From contig DAICZK010000055.1 in assembly GCA_027311185.1 (NCBI GenBank), positions 1-9,066 of the forward strand: 9,066 nucleotides of DNA. The letters are read 5' to 3'. A program made the translations under genes and the position numbers. Of this stretch, positions 1 through 6,599 are shown one piece after another. A model generated the notes under the pieces. That model was not told the origin of the DNA. It was given only the letters and a program-made list of their open reading frames with translations, and did no database searches. This DNA comes from Sulfuriferula sp. (GTDB lineage: Bacteria; Pseudomonadota; Gammaproteobacteria; Burkholderiales; Sulfuriferulaceae). Numbering within the stretch: the first letter of the stretch is position 1; each line of letters begins with the position of its first letter.

Positions 1-1
1 G

Positions 2-166
2 GATTTAAACAATATCAGCAGCGCCATCCTCATCGCCACGGCTAGCAACAATCTCCTGAAAGCCACCTATGCGATTGTGATCGTGCGCAATCGCAGCGTG
101 CTGCCCGCAACGTTGTGGCTGATATTCATCGCCCTGCTATCGCTCATTTACGCATACGTCAGATAA
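2..166 (+). CDS. C-terminal end of a DUF4010 / MgtC-family membrane protein (partial)
   Basis: This is an open frame entering from the left edge and ending at TAA 164-166, giving 54 visible residues. The segment [19 protein letters not shown], followed by a short basic turn (VRNRS) and a hydrophobic stretch ([19 protein letters not shown]), resembles the last part of DUF4010 proteins. These are integral membrane proteins often annotated as MgtC/SapB-like. The final hydrophobic segment is long enough for one transmembrane helix, and the chain ends three residues after it. The stop lies only 16 nt before cbpA, on the same strand, so read-through into cbpA is possible. The family call comes from recognising the A-x-AS-N-x-x-K pattern in a short fragment. 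Substrate and function cannot be stated. Confidence 0.6.
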   Translation, partial: DLNNISSAILIATASNNLLKATYAIVIVRNRSVLPATLWLIFIALLSLIYAYVR

Positions 167-182
167 TTCGCAGGAGCAACAC

Positions 183-1118
183 ATGGAATTCAGAGATTAT
201 TATCAGATACTCGGTGTCGAAAAGACGGCAACGACCGACGCTATCAGAAAAGCCTATCGGAAACTGGCGCGCAAGTATCATCCTGATGTCAGCAAGGAAC
301 CCGATGCCGAAAAGAAAATGAAGGAAGTCAACGAAGCGAACGAAGTCTTGTCCGACCCGGAAAAACGCGCCGCCTATGACCAGATCGGTCAGGGTTACCA
401 GTCTGGACAGGAATTCCAGCCGCCGCCAAACTGGGAGCGGGGATTCGATTTCTCGGGCGGCTTTTCCAACATGGATGAGCAAAGTCACAGCGATTTTTTC
501 GCCAACCTGTTTGGCCGCGCGCACCGCGGCCGCAGCGATGCGGGTTATCAGGCGCGCGGCGAAGACCGTCATGCCGAAATAACCATCGACCTGGCCGACG
601 CCTATCACGGCGCAAGCAAAACCCTCACCCTGCGCACGCCACAAGCCGACGCTCACGGACGCGCCGTCATGAAGGAACGCACTGTTAACATCCAGGTTCC
701 CAAAGGCGTCAAAGCCGGCCAGCACATTCGCCTCACCGGGCAGGGCAACGCCGGTAGCGGAGGCGGACCGGCCGGCGACCTGTATCTGGAAGTCCGCTTC
801 AAACCCGATGCGCGCTTCCGCGTCGATGCGCGTGACGTCTACGAAACAGTACCGGTCACGCCGTGGGAAGCGGCGTTGGGCGGCGGCATTGAGGTCCCTA
901 CGCCGTCAGGTCCGGTTCACGTAAAAGTGCCCGCCAATTCGCAAACCGGTCGCAAATTGCGTCTTAAAGGACGCGGCATTCCGGGCGACCCGGCCGGAGA
1001 TTTGTATTTGTTGCTGGAAGTAGTATTGCCGCCCGCCCATACCGAGCGGGCGCGCGAAATTTACACCAACATGGCACGCGACCTGGCATTTAACCCGCGG
1101 CTCAATATGGGAGTCTAA
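183..1118 (+). CDS. cbpA: Curved DNA-binding protein CbpA, DnaJ-class co-chaperone
   Basis: The protein has 311 residues, close to the roughly 306 of E. coli CbpA. The J domain spans about residues 4-70 (DYYQILGV at 5-12, the Hsp70-stimulating HPD at 33-35, then a helix ending in YDQIG). A Gly/Phe-rich linker follows (GFDFSGGF, then DFFANLFG). From about residue 128 to the end come two DnaJ C-terminal beta domains ([19 protein letters not shown], later [21 protein letters not shown]). The CxxCxGxG zinc-finger repeats of true DnaJ are absent, which marks it as CbpA. Known role of the family: a DnaK partner that also binds curved DNA in the nucleoid in stress or stationary phase. ATG 183 is preceded by AGGAGC. 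cbpM follows after 2 nt, the classic pairing. Confidence 0.93.
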   Translation: MEFRDYYQILGVEKTATTDAIRKAYRKLARKYHPDVSKEPDAEKKMKEVNEANEVLSDPEKRAAYDQIGQGYQSGQEFQPPPNWERGFDFSGGFSNMDEQSHSDFFANLFGRAHRGRSDAGYQARGEDRHAEITIDLADAYHGASKTLTLRTPQADAHGRAVMKERTVNIQVPKGVKAGQHIRLTGQGNAGSGGGPAGDLYLEVRFKPDARFRVDARDVYETVPVTPWEAALGGGIEVPTPSGPVHVKVPANSQTGRKLRLKGRGIPGDPAGDLYLLLEVVLPPAHTERAREIYTNMARDLAFNPRLNMGV

Positions 1119-1120
1119 GC

Positions 1121-1447
1121 ATGACGCAAACCTCTGTACTCACCGGAGTGGTATTGGATCAAACTCAGCTTGACCTGACTGAACTCGCGCACGCCTGTAC
1201 GGTACAGCCGCAATGGATCATCGAACGCGTCGCTGAGGGACTGTTGTTGCGCGAACCGCCAGCCGATCTGAGCGCGCTGCGATTCAGCAGTTATGCGCTC
1301 ATCCGCGCACGCCGGCTATTGGCGGTGGAACGCGTTTTCGACGCCAACCCGGAACTCGCCGCACTCGTCGTCGATCTGATCGAACAACTTGAACATATCA
1401 AATGCAAACTCGACATCGCCGGAGGCGGCGCGGAGACTTATAACTGA
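1121..1447 (+). CDS. cbpM: Chaperone modulator CbpM
   Basis: The protein has 108 residues, similar to E. coli CbpM (about 101). It is small and helical with a MerR-like N-terminal part: LTELAHACTVQPQWIIERVAEGLL, then RALIRARRLLAVERVFD-type helices and an acidic C-terminal helix (LAALVVDLIEQLEHIKCKLD). In the known family CbpM binds the J domain of CbpA and inhibits both its co-chaperone and DNA-binding activity. ATG 1121 lies 2 nt after the cbpA stop. Its ribosome site (GGGAG) sits inside the last cbpA codons, so translation is probably coupled. The call rests on family likeness together with its position directly after cbpA; position alone would be weaker. The gene ends about 50 nt before the hairpin at 1500. 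Confidence 0.88.
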   Translation: MTQTSVLTGVVLDQTQLDLTELAHACTVQPQWIIERVAEGLLLREPPADLSALRFSSYALIRARRLLAVERVFDANPELAALVVDLIEQLEHIKCKLDIAGGGAETYN

Positions 1448-1495
1448 AAATCAGCCACGAACCGGACCGATGCGGCCTGCCGAGCGCACGTCAAC

Positions 1496-1523
1496 AAAAA
1501 GCCCGACACTTTCGTGCCGGGCT
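1496..1523 (-). terminator. Rho-independent terminator of the cspA unit, possibly bidirectional
   Basis: The hairpin at 1500-1523 has a 10-position stem with one A-C mismatch (AGCCCGACAC pairing with GTGCCGGGCT) and a TTTC loop. On the - strand the stem is followed by five T (1500-1496, with the first T doubling as the last stem base) and then GTT, the normal form for a terminator of the - strand cspA gene, whose stop is at 1592. On the + strand only GTTTC follows, so termination of cbpM transcripts would be weaker. It is the only good terminator between the convergent cbpM and cspA genes. Confidence 0.8.
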
Positions 1524-1591
1524 GTTTCGCTGGACTCTTACGCCGGATGTTCTGGGAAAGAGCCGATTCAAGCGGATTTAGACTATGAAAA

Positions 1592-1795
1592 TCAAGGCGC
1601 CTGAATGTTGGACGCCTGCTTGCCCTTGGCGCCCTGAGTGATGTCGAAAGTCACTTTTTGACCTTCTTTGAGCGATTTGAAACCGCTCATATTGATCGCG
1701 GAAAAGTGCGCGAACAAATCTTCACTGCCATCGTCAGGAGTGACGAAACCAAAGCCTTTTGCATCGTTAAACCATTTAACTGTACCTGTTGCCAT
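1592..1795 (-). CDS. cspA: Cold-shock domain protein (CspA family)
   Basis: The protein has 67 residues, one complete cold-shock domain of normal length. The start [18 protein letters not shown] contains the first nucleic-acid binding motif (RNP1, KGFGFV). The second, RNP2, is LFAHFS, and the chain ends in [20 protein letters not shown]. Known role of the family: binds single-stranded RNA and DNA with low sequence specificity and melts mRNA structure, often at low temperature but also constitutively. The start is supported by AAGGAAG at 1809-1803, seven nt before ATG. The gene stands alone between two - strand transcription signals. Bacteria of this group usually have several paralogues, so the symbol gives the family rather than a proven orthologue. 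Cold induction cannot be read from the protein; the leader is described separately. Confidence 0.95.
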   Translation of the reverse strand: MATGTVKWFNDAKGFGFVTPDDGSEDLFAHFSAINMSGFKSLKEGQKVTFDITQGAKGKQASNIQAP

Positions 1796-1909
1796 GTGAT
1801 AACTTCCTTTTTACTAAAAAATAGCGGAAAACGCCCGCAAAACTATTTGAATCGAAGATTGCACATGGAAACCAGTACTGCAAAAGCTTTGAATCAAATA
1901 CGTGTGACA

Positions 1910-1937
1910 TTTTTACTCTCATTTGCAGGATAGTCAA
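1910..1937 (-). promoter_or_regulatory. Candidate sigma-70 promoter of cspA with a leader of about 108 nt
   Basis: Read on the - strand: TTGACT at 1937-1932 (five of six matches to the -35 consensus), a 16-nt spacer, then TAAAAA at 1915-1910 (four of six matches to the -10 consensus). Transcription would begin near 1903, leaving an AT-rich leader of about 108 nt before the cspA ATG at 1795. Long leaders are typical of cold-shock genes. Within it, TTTGAATC (+ strand) occurs twice, at 1846-1853 and 1888-1895. A short GC hairpin (1824-1838) is followed on the - strand by TATTTTTT just before the ribosome site. The promoter is inferred from consensus only. Confidence 0.4.
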
Positions 1938-1990
1938 GCATAATCGCTCAAGTCTGCAAATTATTGTCGATAATTGAGTAAATAGCCCTG

Positions 1991-2034
1991 CCCCAGTTCG
2001 CCGTGGGGTTAGCGAACGTTGGGCCAACGCTTCG
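1991..2034. repeat. Two adjacent hairpins, possible decayed intergenic palindromic repeat
   Basis: First hairpin: CCCCA (1991-1995) pairs with TGGGG (2004-2008) around an 8-nt loop. Second hairpin (2013-2034): CGAACGTTG pairs with CAACG plus TTCG, nine pairs with one bulged C at 2030. The wording around GGGTTAGCGAA and CAACGCTTCGG recalls the GGTTAGCGAAGCGTAACC-type palindromes scattered between genes in many proteobacteria. That resemblance is from memory and the copy would be degenerate. It could equally be a small structured RNA or chance. Confidence 0.35.
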
Positions 2035-2079
2035 GATTATGTCCATCATGCAACACGGCAAAAAGAAGTGATATTTTTG

Positions 2080-2096
2080 AAAAATGGGACATCCCA
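2080..2096 (-). terminator. Weak candidate terminator downstream of ptsI
   Basis: Read on the - strand, about 58 nt after the ptsI stop: TGGG, loop ATGT, CCCA, immediately followed by TTTTT (2084-2080). The T run is good but the stem has only four pairs, or five with a strained loop. It is the best candidate for ending the gshA-to-ptsI transcript before the cspA promoter. Rho-dependent termination is equally possible. Confidence 0.3.
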
Positions 2097-2153
2097 CAAA
2101 AACTTTTACTCGCGTTGCCACTACCTTCTGGGAAACAGCGGAAAACAAGAACA

Positions 2154-3878
2154 CTACAGATTCAACCGCGCCAGAAACCCTTCCAGCTTGTCCGCATCGC
2201 TGGCCTTGAGAATTTTTTGCGTCATATTGATATTGTTGCTGACATGGGTTTTGAGCACCTGCTGTTTCACGCTCAACAAGCTGGCCGGTTGCATGGAAAA
2301 ACGGCGCAGCCCCAATCCTATCAGCAAGCGCGTCAGCTTGGGATCGCCCGCCATTTCGCCGCAGACGGACACCGGCTTGCCCGCTTTTTCGCCCGCCCGC
2401 AGGGTAATTGCGATCAATTGCAATACTGCGGGGTGAGTGGGATCGTATAAATAAGCCACGCTATCGTCGGCGCGATCAATCGCCAGCGTATATTGGATGA
2501 GATCGTTCGTGCCGATCGACAAAAAATCCAGGCGCTCGGCAAAAGCGCTGGCCATCAGCGCGGCGGCGGGTATTTCTATCATGCCGCCGACCTCGACCGC
2601 AGGATCAAAGGGCACCGCCTCCGCCGCGAGGCTGGCTTTGGCGCGCTCTATCGCAGCATAAGTCTGGCGCAACTCGACCAGATTGGACAGCATGGGAATC
2701 AGTATCTTGACCTTGCCGTAATACGATGCGCGCAAGAGTGCGCGCAACTGGATATGAAACAAGGTCGATTCCGCCAGGCACAGCCGGATTGCACGTCGCC
2801 CCAGCGCGGGATTGAGCGCGTGCTGAGTCAGGCCACCCAGGGGTTTATCGGCGCCCACATCCAGCGTGCGTATCGTCACCGGCATGCCATTCATCGCCGC
2901 TGCGACATCGCGGTAGGCTACGAACTGTTCGTCTTCGGTCGGAAGATCGACCCGGTTCATGAAAAGAAATTCGCTACGAAACAGGCCTATCCCCGTTGCC
3001 CCGGATTCTTTTACCGCCGCGACGTCACCTGGCAACTCAATATTGGCGTGCAACTCTATTTCGATGCCGTCCAACGTCGCCGCGCGACTGGAAGTCAGGC
3101 GCTTGAGTTTCTGATGTTCGATTTGCCATTGATACTGGCGCAGCTGATACTCTTCCAGTTCAGCGTCGTCGGGGTCGACAATCACCACCCCCTGCTCACC
3201 ATCGACGATAATGATTTCATTATCGCGTATCAGATCGTGCGCGTTATGCAAAGCCATGACGGATGAAATGTTCAGGCTACGCGCCAAAATGGCCGTGTGC
3301 GAAGTCGAGCCACCCACATCGGTAATAAATGCCGCGAATTGCTGGCGTTTAAAACCTATCATGTCAGCGGGCGAGAGATCATGCGCGACGAGGATGCAAT
3401 CCACGAGGGTGCTCTCGGTCGAGGGCAGATTGTCCGGGTGTCCCAACAGGACTTTAAGCACGCGCTCGACCACTTGCACGACGTCGATTTTACGCTCGCG
3501 CAGATACGCGTCCTCGATCTCCTCGAATTGCGCGACCAACTGCTCCATTTGCTGCGTCAGCGCCCATTCGGCGTTGCAGTGCTGACTACGGATCAGCTGC
3601 TTGGGCACTTCCGAGAGCATGGAATCGTTCAATATCATCAAATGCATGTCGAGAAAAGCGGGCAACTCGGCCGGGGCATTGATCGGAATCTGGGTGCGTA
3701 ACAACTCCATTTCGGCGCGCACGGTGGCAATCGCGTCATCGAAACGCGCGGTTTCTTTGTCCACGTTCTGCTGCGGCAAGACATAATGCGCTACCTCGAT
3801 ACGGCTATGCGACGCAAGTCGCGCCACCCCGATGGCGATGCCGGGAGATACCCCTATTCCCTGTATAGTAAAGCTCAC
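2154..3878 (-). CDS. ptsI: PTS enzyme I (phosphoenolpyruvate-protein phosphotransferase)
   Basis: The protein has 574 residues, full length for enzyme I (E. coli 575). It takes phosphate from PEP onto a histidine and passes it to HPr, in the cytoplasm. In order: the N-terminal HPr-binding and phosphohistidine domains, with the active His194 in GGSTSHTAILAR; then the PEP-binding TIM barrel with GIGLFRSEFLFMNR (296-309), LDVGADKP (339-346), SIGTNDLIQYTLAIDR (454-469) and the proton-donor Cys506 in VSVCGEMAGD. All key residues are present. The start is GTG at 3878, and GTGA overlaps the ptsH stop by 4 nt. GGAGAGGG lies just upstream, so a GTG start with tight coupling to ptsH is well supported. 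It is the last gene of the - strand operon. The C-terminal tail (about 545-574) is the least conserved part. Confidence 0.96.
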   Translation of the reverse strand: MSFTIQGIGVSPGIAIGVARLASHSRIEVAHYVLPQQNVDKETARFDDAIATVRAEMELLRTQIPINAPAELPAFLDMHLMILNDSMLSEVPKQLIRSQHCNAEWALTQQMEQLVAQFEEIEDAYLRERKIDVVQVVERVLKVLLGHPDNLPSTESTLVDCILVAHDLSPADMIGFKRQQFAAFITDVGGSTSHTAILARSLNISSVMALHNAHDLIRDNEIIIVDGEQGVVIVDPDDAELEEYQLRQYQWQIEHQKLKRLTSSRAATLDGIEIELHANIELPGDVAAVKESGATGIGLFRSEFLFMNRVDLPTEDEQFVAYRDVAAAMNGMPVTIRTLDVGADKPLGGLTQHALNPALGRRAIRLCLAESTLFHIQLRALLRASYYGKVKILIPMLSNLVELRQTYAAIERAKASLAAEAVPFDPAVEVGGMIEIPAAALMASAFAERLDFLSIGTNDLIQYTLAIDRADDSVAYLYDPTHPAVLQLIAITLRAGEKAGKPVSVCGEMAGDPKLTRLLIGLGLRRFSMQPASLLSVKQQVLKTHVSNNINMTQKILKASDADKLEGFLARLNL

Positions 3879-4144
3879 TCGCCCTCTCCAAATTTGTCGT
3901 CAAACAGCGCGACCATCGTCTCTATTGCCTGTTGCTCATCCACACCGTCGACTTCGAGCTGGACTACGCTGCCTTTGGCCGCCGCCAGCATCATGACGCC
4001 CATGATGCTCTTTGCATTGACACGGCGCTGGTTACGGGTGATCCAGATCGCGCTTTCAAATTGTCCCGCTGCCTGAGTGAGCTTGGCGGAAGCGCGCGCA
4101 TGCAGTCCGAGTTTATTGGTGATTTCAACGTCCTGTTGTAGCAT
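3875..4144 (-). CDS. ptsH: HPr phosphocarrier protein
   Basis: The protein has 89 residues. I chose the internal ATG at 4144: it starts MLQQDVEITNKLGLHARAS, places the phospho-accepting histidine at the canonical position 15, and has GGAG (4155-4152) seven nt upstream. The longer frame to 4186 adds 14 residues unlike any HPr and would overlap the EIIA gene by 62 nt. Ser46 is present in NAKSIMGVMML, so the protein has the target site of HPr kinase/phosphorylase, known in many beta- and alphaproteobacteria. HPr receives phosphate from EI (ptsI, overlapping by 4 nt) and hands it to EIIA proteins. Its start overlaps the end of the EIIA gene by 20 nt, so the three genes are translationally linked. 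Confidence 0.95.
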   Translation of the reverse strand: MLQQDVEITNKLGLHARASAKLTQAAGQFESAIWITRNQRRVNAKSIMGVMMLAAAKGSVVQLEVDGVDEQQAIETMVALFDDKFGEGE

Positions 4145-4535
4145 CGCAAAGCTCCGAGGTAATGTACAACACGCCTTCCTGCCCACCCGCCACCGCTTTG
4201 GCGACCAGACTCTCCAGCGTTGATGAGCGATAAGTTATCGCGCGCATCAGCATGGGCAGATTAACGCCCGCAATTCCCTCGACCTTCCCTGGTTTCAACA
4301 GGCGGCACATGGTATTGCATGGCGTGGCGCCGTAAACGTCGGACAGCAGCAAAACGCCATCGCCCTGATCAAGCTCGCCGATCAAATCCCGCCCCACCTC
4401 CAGCATCGTCAGTTGCGTCTGCGCCGTGACATCCAGCGGTGCCAGCAAGGGCGGGCGTTCACCCAGCACATGCGTCGCGCATTGAATCAAACTCTCGCCC
4501 AGTGTCCCGTGGGCAACGATCAATATTCCTATCAT
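4125..4535 (-). CDS. PTS system mannose/fructose-type EIIA component
   Basis: The protein has 136 residues from the chosen start. It is a single-domain EIIA of the mannose family: MIGILIVAHGTLGESLI with the phosphorylated His at position 9. DGVLLLSDVYGATPCN and then GVNLPMLMRAITYR follow, which are characteristic segments of this fold. An ATG also exists three codons earlier (4544), but the strong ribosome site TAAGGA (4549-4544) runs into that ATG. It lies eight nt before ATG 4535, so 4535 is the likely start. No EIIB, EIIC or EIID gene is present. In betaproteobacteria this EIIA-HPr-EI set is usually taken to be regulatory (inference here). A palindromic element lies just upstream and ends on the ribosome site. 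Sometimes named ptsA or manX-like; I give no symbol. Confidence 0.92.
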   Translation of the reverse strand: MIGILIVAHGTLGESLIQCATHVLGERPPLLAPLDVTAQTQLTMLEVGRDLIGELDQGDGVLLLSDVYGATPCNTMCRLLKPGKVEGIAGVNLPMLMRAITYRSSTLESLVAKAVAGGQEGVLYITSELCDATTGR

Positions 4536-4543
4536 TGAATACA

Positions 4544-4549
4544 TCCTTA
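4544..4549 (-). promoter_or_regulatory. Ribosome binding site of the EIIA gene, abutting the palindrome
   Basis: TAAGGA on the - strand is a six-base match to the anti-Shine-Dalgarno complement. It is eight nt from ATG 4535 and effectively zero from ATG 4544, so it selects the shorter start. Its first two bases are the left TA of the inverted repeat, so the folded mRNA hairpin would end exactly at the ribosome site. Confidence 0.65.
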
Positions 4550-4650
4550 GGGCTCGTTAATGAATAAGCTGGACATACGCCGTACCACGCAGGTTGCATC
4601 CGTCGCGCATACGCGATGACGCGAGTCCAGCTTATTCATTAACAGCCCTA
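4548..4650. mobile_element. Palindromic TA-flanked element, MITE-like, between apbE and the EIIA gene
   Basis: Two inverted arms, 4550-4574 and 4625-4648, match in every base except one extra C (4555) in the left arm. The uninterrupted core is 18 bp, TTAATGAATAAGCTGGAC and its complement. Arm ends read GGGCT and AGCCC, each bordered by TA (4548-4549 and 4649-4650). That is the pattern left by IS630/Tc1-type elements, which duplicate a TA target. The 50-nt interior holds a small 7-bp stem (4601-4618, loop CATA, one G-T pair) and no gene. A 99-bp body without a transposase fits a non-autonomous miniature element. The apbE stop codon TAG uses the right TA plus the first G of the arm. The alternative is an operon-internal RNA hairpin of non-mobile origin. 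No T run follows, so it is not a classical terminator. Confidence 0.6.
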
Positions 4651-5667
4651 CAGCGCATCAAAATTCAGTCGTTTCTGCATGGCCGGCGTAAGGTGGACTC
4701 TACCGTCACTATCGATCAGCATCGCCTCAGCCACGCCCATTTGCTGCGCCGCGCGGCGCCAGCCCTTCACACCCGCGATAAACAGCGGCTTGCTGGCGAC
4801 ATCGGAAAGCGTACCGGAATGCGGCGCGGGAGGAATCAGCACCGTCACGGCCTCCACTCCCTGAGCCGGCCAACCGGTTCGAGGATCGATGATATGGCAG
4901 TAACGCTTGCCGTTCACCTCGAAATAGCGCTGGTAATCGCCCGACGTGCCTATGGCCTCGCCGTCGCGTAACTCCAGCGTCGCAACGGGTCCCGGTTTGC
5001 GCGGGTGCTGGATACCCACGCGCCAGGGACGATCGCCGTGCTGTCCGAGCGCCATAATATTACCACCGATATTGATCAGCGCATTGCGTATCCCTTGCGA
5101 ATGCAGATACGCCGCCGCCACGTCGAGCGCATAACCTTTGGCGTAACCCCCCAGATCGAGCCTGACTGCGGGGTTATCGCTATAAAACTGTTTCCCGCTG
5201 ATGACGATGTCGCGCATCTGCGGGTTGGCCGCGACCAAGGCCGCGATTGCCGCGGGATCGGGCAGTTTCGCCTGAAACTGGTCCGACTGGAAGCCCCACA
5301 AATGAATCAAATTGCCTATTGCCGGATTAAACGAGCCACCCGATTGTTCGGAGTAGCGCGTTGCATCCCGAATAATGGCAGCCATTTCGGGCGTAATGTC
5401 GGCCCGCTCTGGGCTCGCGCGAAATACTGCGTTCATCTGCGACAGCGTACCGGGCTCCCAAGCGTGCAGCTGGTGATGCATGCGGTCGAAAATACCCAAT
5501 ACGTGAGCGGTCACGCGCTGCGCGCGGGCTTGCGGCTCACCGTAGACGCTGACTTCAACCCGCGTGCCGAAAACATAACTTTCCTGCGTGTACAGCGGCG
5601 GTTTACTGCATCCGGCCAGCGCAAACAACGCCAGTAACGAGATACTACGAAACAGGCTCAGCCACAT
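4648..5667 (-). CDS. apbE: FAD:protein FMN transferase, ApbE-family lipoprotein
   Basis: The protein has 339 residues from ATG 5667. I chose this start because it gives a clean lipoprotein signal, MWLSLFRSISLLALFALAGC, with a lipobox and Cys20. GGAG (5676-5673) lies five nt upstream. The longer frame to 5709 adds a basic stretch before the signal. Family motifs: FNPAIGNLIHLWGF (113-126), DLGGYAKGYALD (171-182), GTSGDYQRYF (240-249) and HIIDPRTG (258-265). ApbE proteins use FAD and Mg2+ to attach FMN covalently to a Ser/Thr of periplasmic or membrane targets such as the NqrB/NqrC and RnfD/RnfG subunits. Near the C-terminus, where most members have D-x3-T for Mg binding, this one reads D289-VAS-K293, so the Thr is Lys. 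The gene overlaps gshB by 10 nt. The target protein is not in the window. Confidence 0.9.
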   Translation of the reverse strand: MWLSLFRSISLLALFALAGCSKPPLYTQESYVFGTRVEVSVYGEPQARAQRVTAHVLGIFDRMHHQLHAWEPGTLSQMNAVFRASPERADITPEMAAIIRDATRYSEQSGGSFNPAIGNLIHLWGFQSDQFQAKLPDPAAIAALVAANPQMRDIVISGKQFYSDNPAVRLDLGGYAKGYALDVAAAYLHSQGIRNALINIGGNIMALGQHGDRPWRVGIQHPRKPGPVATLELRDGEAIGTSGDYQRYFEVNGKRYCHIIDPRTGWPAQGVEAVTVLIPPAPHSGTLSDVASKPLFIAGVKGWRRAAQQMGVAEAMLIDSDGRVHLTPAMQKRLNFDAL

Positions 5668-6599
5668 CGCCGCTCCAGCGCGTCGATAAACAGCCCGGCG
5701 ACGTTGCAATCGGTTTGCTGCGTGATTTCCACAAACCCGGTCGGGCTGGTCACGTTGATTTCAGTCAAATAATCGCCAATGACATCGAGGCCGACCAGAA
5801 ACAGGCCCAAGTCGCGCAATATCGGCCCCAATGTCCCGGCAATCTCCCGATCGCGCGCTGACAATGGCTGAGCCACGCCGCGCCCCCCGGCGGCCAGATT
5901 ACCCCGAGTCTCACCTTTGGCCGGAATCCGCGCCAGTGCGTAGGGCACCGGCTCGCCGTCGATCAGCAGTATCCGCTTGTCACCCTGCGCTATCTCGGGA
6001 ATATAACGTTGCGCCATGATGGTGCGGGTTTCCAGTTGCGTGAGCGTTTCGATAATCACGTTCAGATTGGCTTCATCGGCACGGATACGAAAAATCCCCG
6101 CGCCACCCATGCCGTCGAGCGGCTTGAGTATCACGTCGTGCTGTTCCGCCAGAAAAGCCCCGATCAGATCCGCGCGTCGCGCGACCAGCGTCGGCACCGT
6201 AAACTGCGGAAAACGCGCAATCGCCAGTTTTTCGTTAAAATCGCGCAGCGCCGATGGTCGATTGAATACGCGTGCCCCCTGATTCACGGCAAGTTCGAGC
6301 AAATGCGTGCTGTACAAATATTCGGTGTCAAAAGGCGGGTCCTTGCGCATCAATATGCCATCGAACCAGGACAGCCGGTTTTCCGTTGCCGGCCCCAGTT
6401 GATACCAACCCTGCGTCTGCCCGGTCAGGTGTAACGACCGGGCGAGCGCGACGATAGTCTGCTCGCGCAAAAAGACATCGCGCTGCTCGATGACATAGAG
6501 CGCATGCCCCCGGGCCGCGGCCTCGCGCATCATCGCCACACTGGTATCCTTGTAGGCTTTGAGCTTATCGACAGGATCGACAATCAACGCGATTTTCAT
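5658..6599 (-). CDS. gshB: Glutathione synthetase
   Basis: The protein has 313 residues, normal for the bacterial GshB family (E. coli 316). It joins gamma-glutamylcysteine and glycine using ATP, in the cytoplasm. The N-terminal domain begins MKIALIVDPVDKLKAYKDTS and contains MRKDPPFDTEYLYSTHLLE (84-102) and NRPSALRDFNEKL (113-125). The ATP-grasp part has KPLDGMGGAGIF (159-170), TRGNLAAGGRG (231-241) and the metal-binding end EINVTSPTGFVEI (280-292). All the motifs I would expect are there. The start ATG overlaps the gshA stop (ATGA, 4 nt). Only a weak GAG is seen upstream, so it probably depends on ribosomes finishing gshA. The apbE start lies inside its last codons. Confidence 0.96.
   Translation of the reverse strand: MKIALIVDPVDKLKAYKDTSVAMMREAAARGHALYVIEQRDVFLREQTIVALARSLHLTGQTQGWYQLGPATENRLSWFDGILMRKDPPFDTEYLYSTHLLELAVNQGARVFNRPSALRDFNEKLAIARFPQFTVPTLVARRADLIGAFLAEQHDVILKPLDGMGGAGIFRIRADEANLNVIIETLTQLETRTIMAQRYIPEIAQGDKRILLIDGEPVPYALARIPAKGETRGNLAAGGRGVAQPLSARDREIAGTLGPILRDLGLFLVGLDVIGDYLTEINVTSPTGFVEITQQTDCNVAGLFIDALERRCG

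Larger units (their letters stand above)
1938..2153. other. Non-coding interval between ptsI and the cspA promoter
   Basis: No frame here gives a recognisable protein. The stretch contains two adjacent hairpins at 1991-2034 and a weak terminator at 2080-2096, listed separately. The remainder, including 2097-2153 directly after the ptsI stop, shows nothing further that I can identify. Confidence 0.6.

Noticed and set aside
183..1118. True DnaJ
   Set aside because: The J domain and C-terminal domains are present but the four CxxCxGxG zinc-binding repeats are absent and cbpM follows, so CbpA fits better.
2011..2034. Integron attC-like site (GTTGGGC / GCCCAAC)
   Set aside because: The two motifs overlap in one small palindrome rather than flanking a variable imperfect stem, and no cassette or integrase is near.
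2019..3266. Several + frames (for example 2019-2450 and 2493-3266) opposite ptsI
   Set aside because: They are antisense to a complete, fully conserved enzyme I gene and give no recognisable product.
4145..4186. Longer start for ptsH at 4186
   Set aside because: It adds 14 residues foreign to HPr and deepens the overlap with EIIA. The start at 4144 has a good ribosome site and puts the active histidine at position 15.
4549..4649. Intrinsic terminator between apbE and the EIIA gene
   Set aside because: The arms form a strong hairpin, but no T run follows on the - strand (TAAGGATG comes next) and on the + strand only ACAGCG follows.
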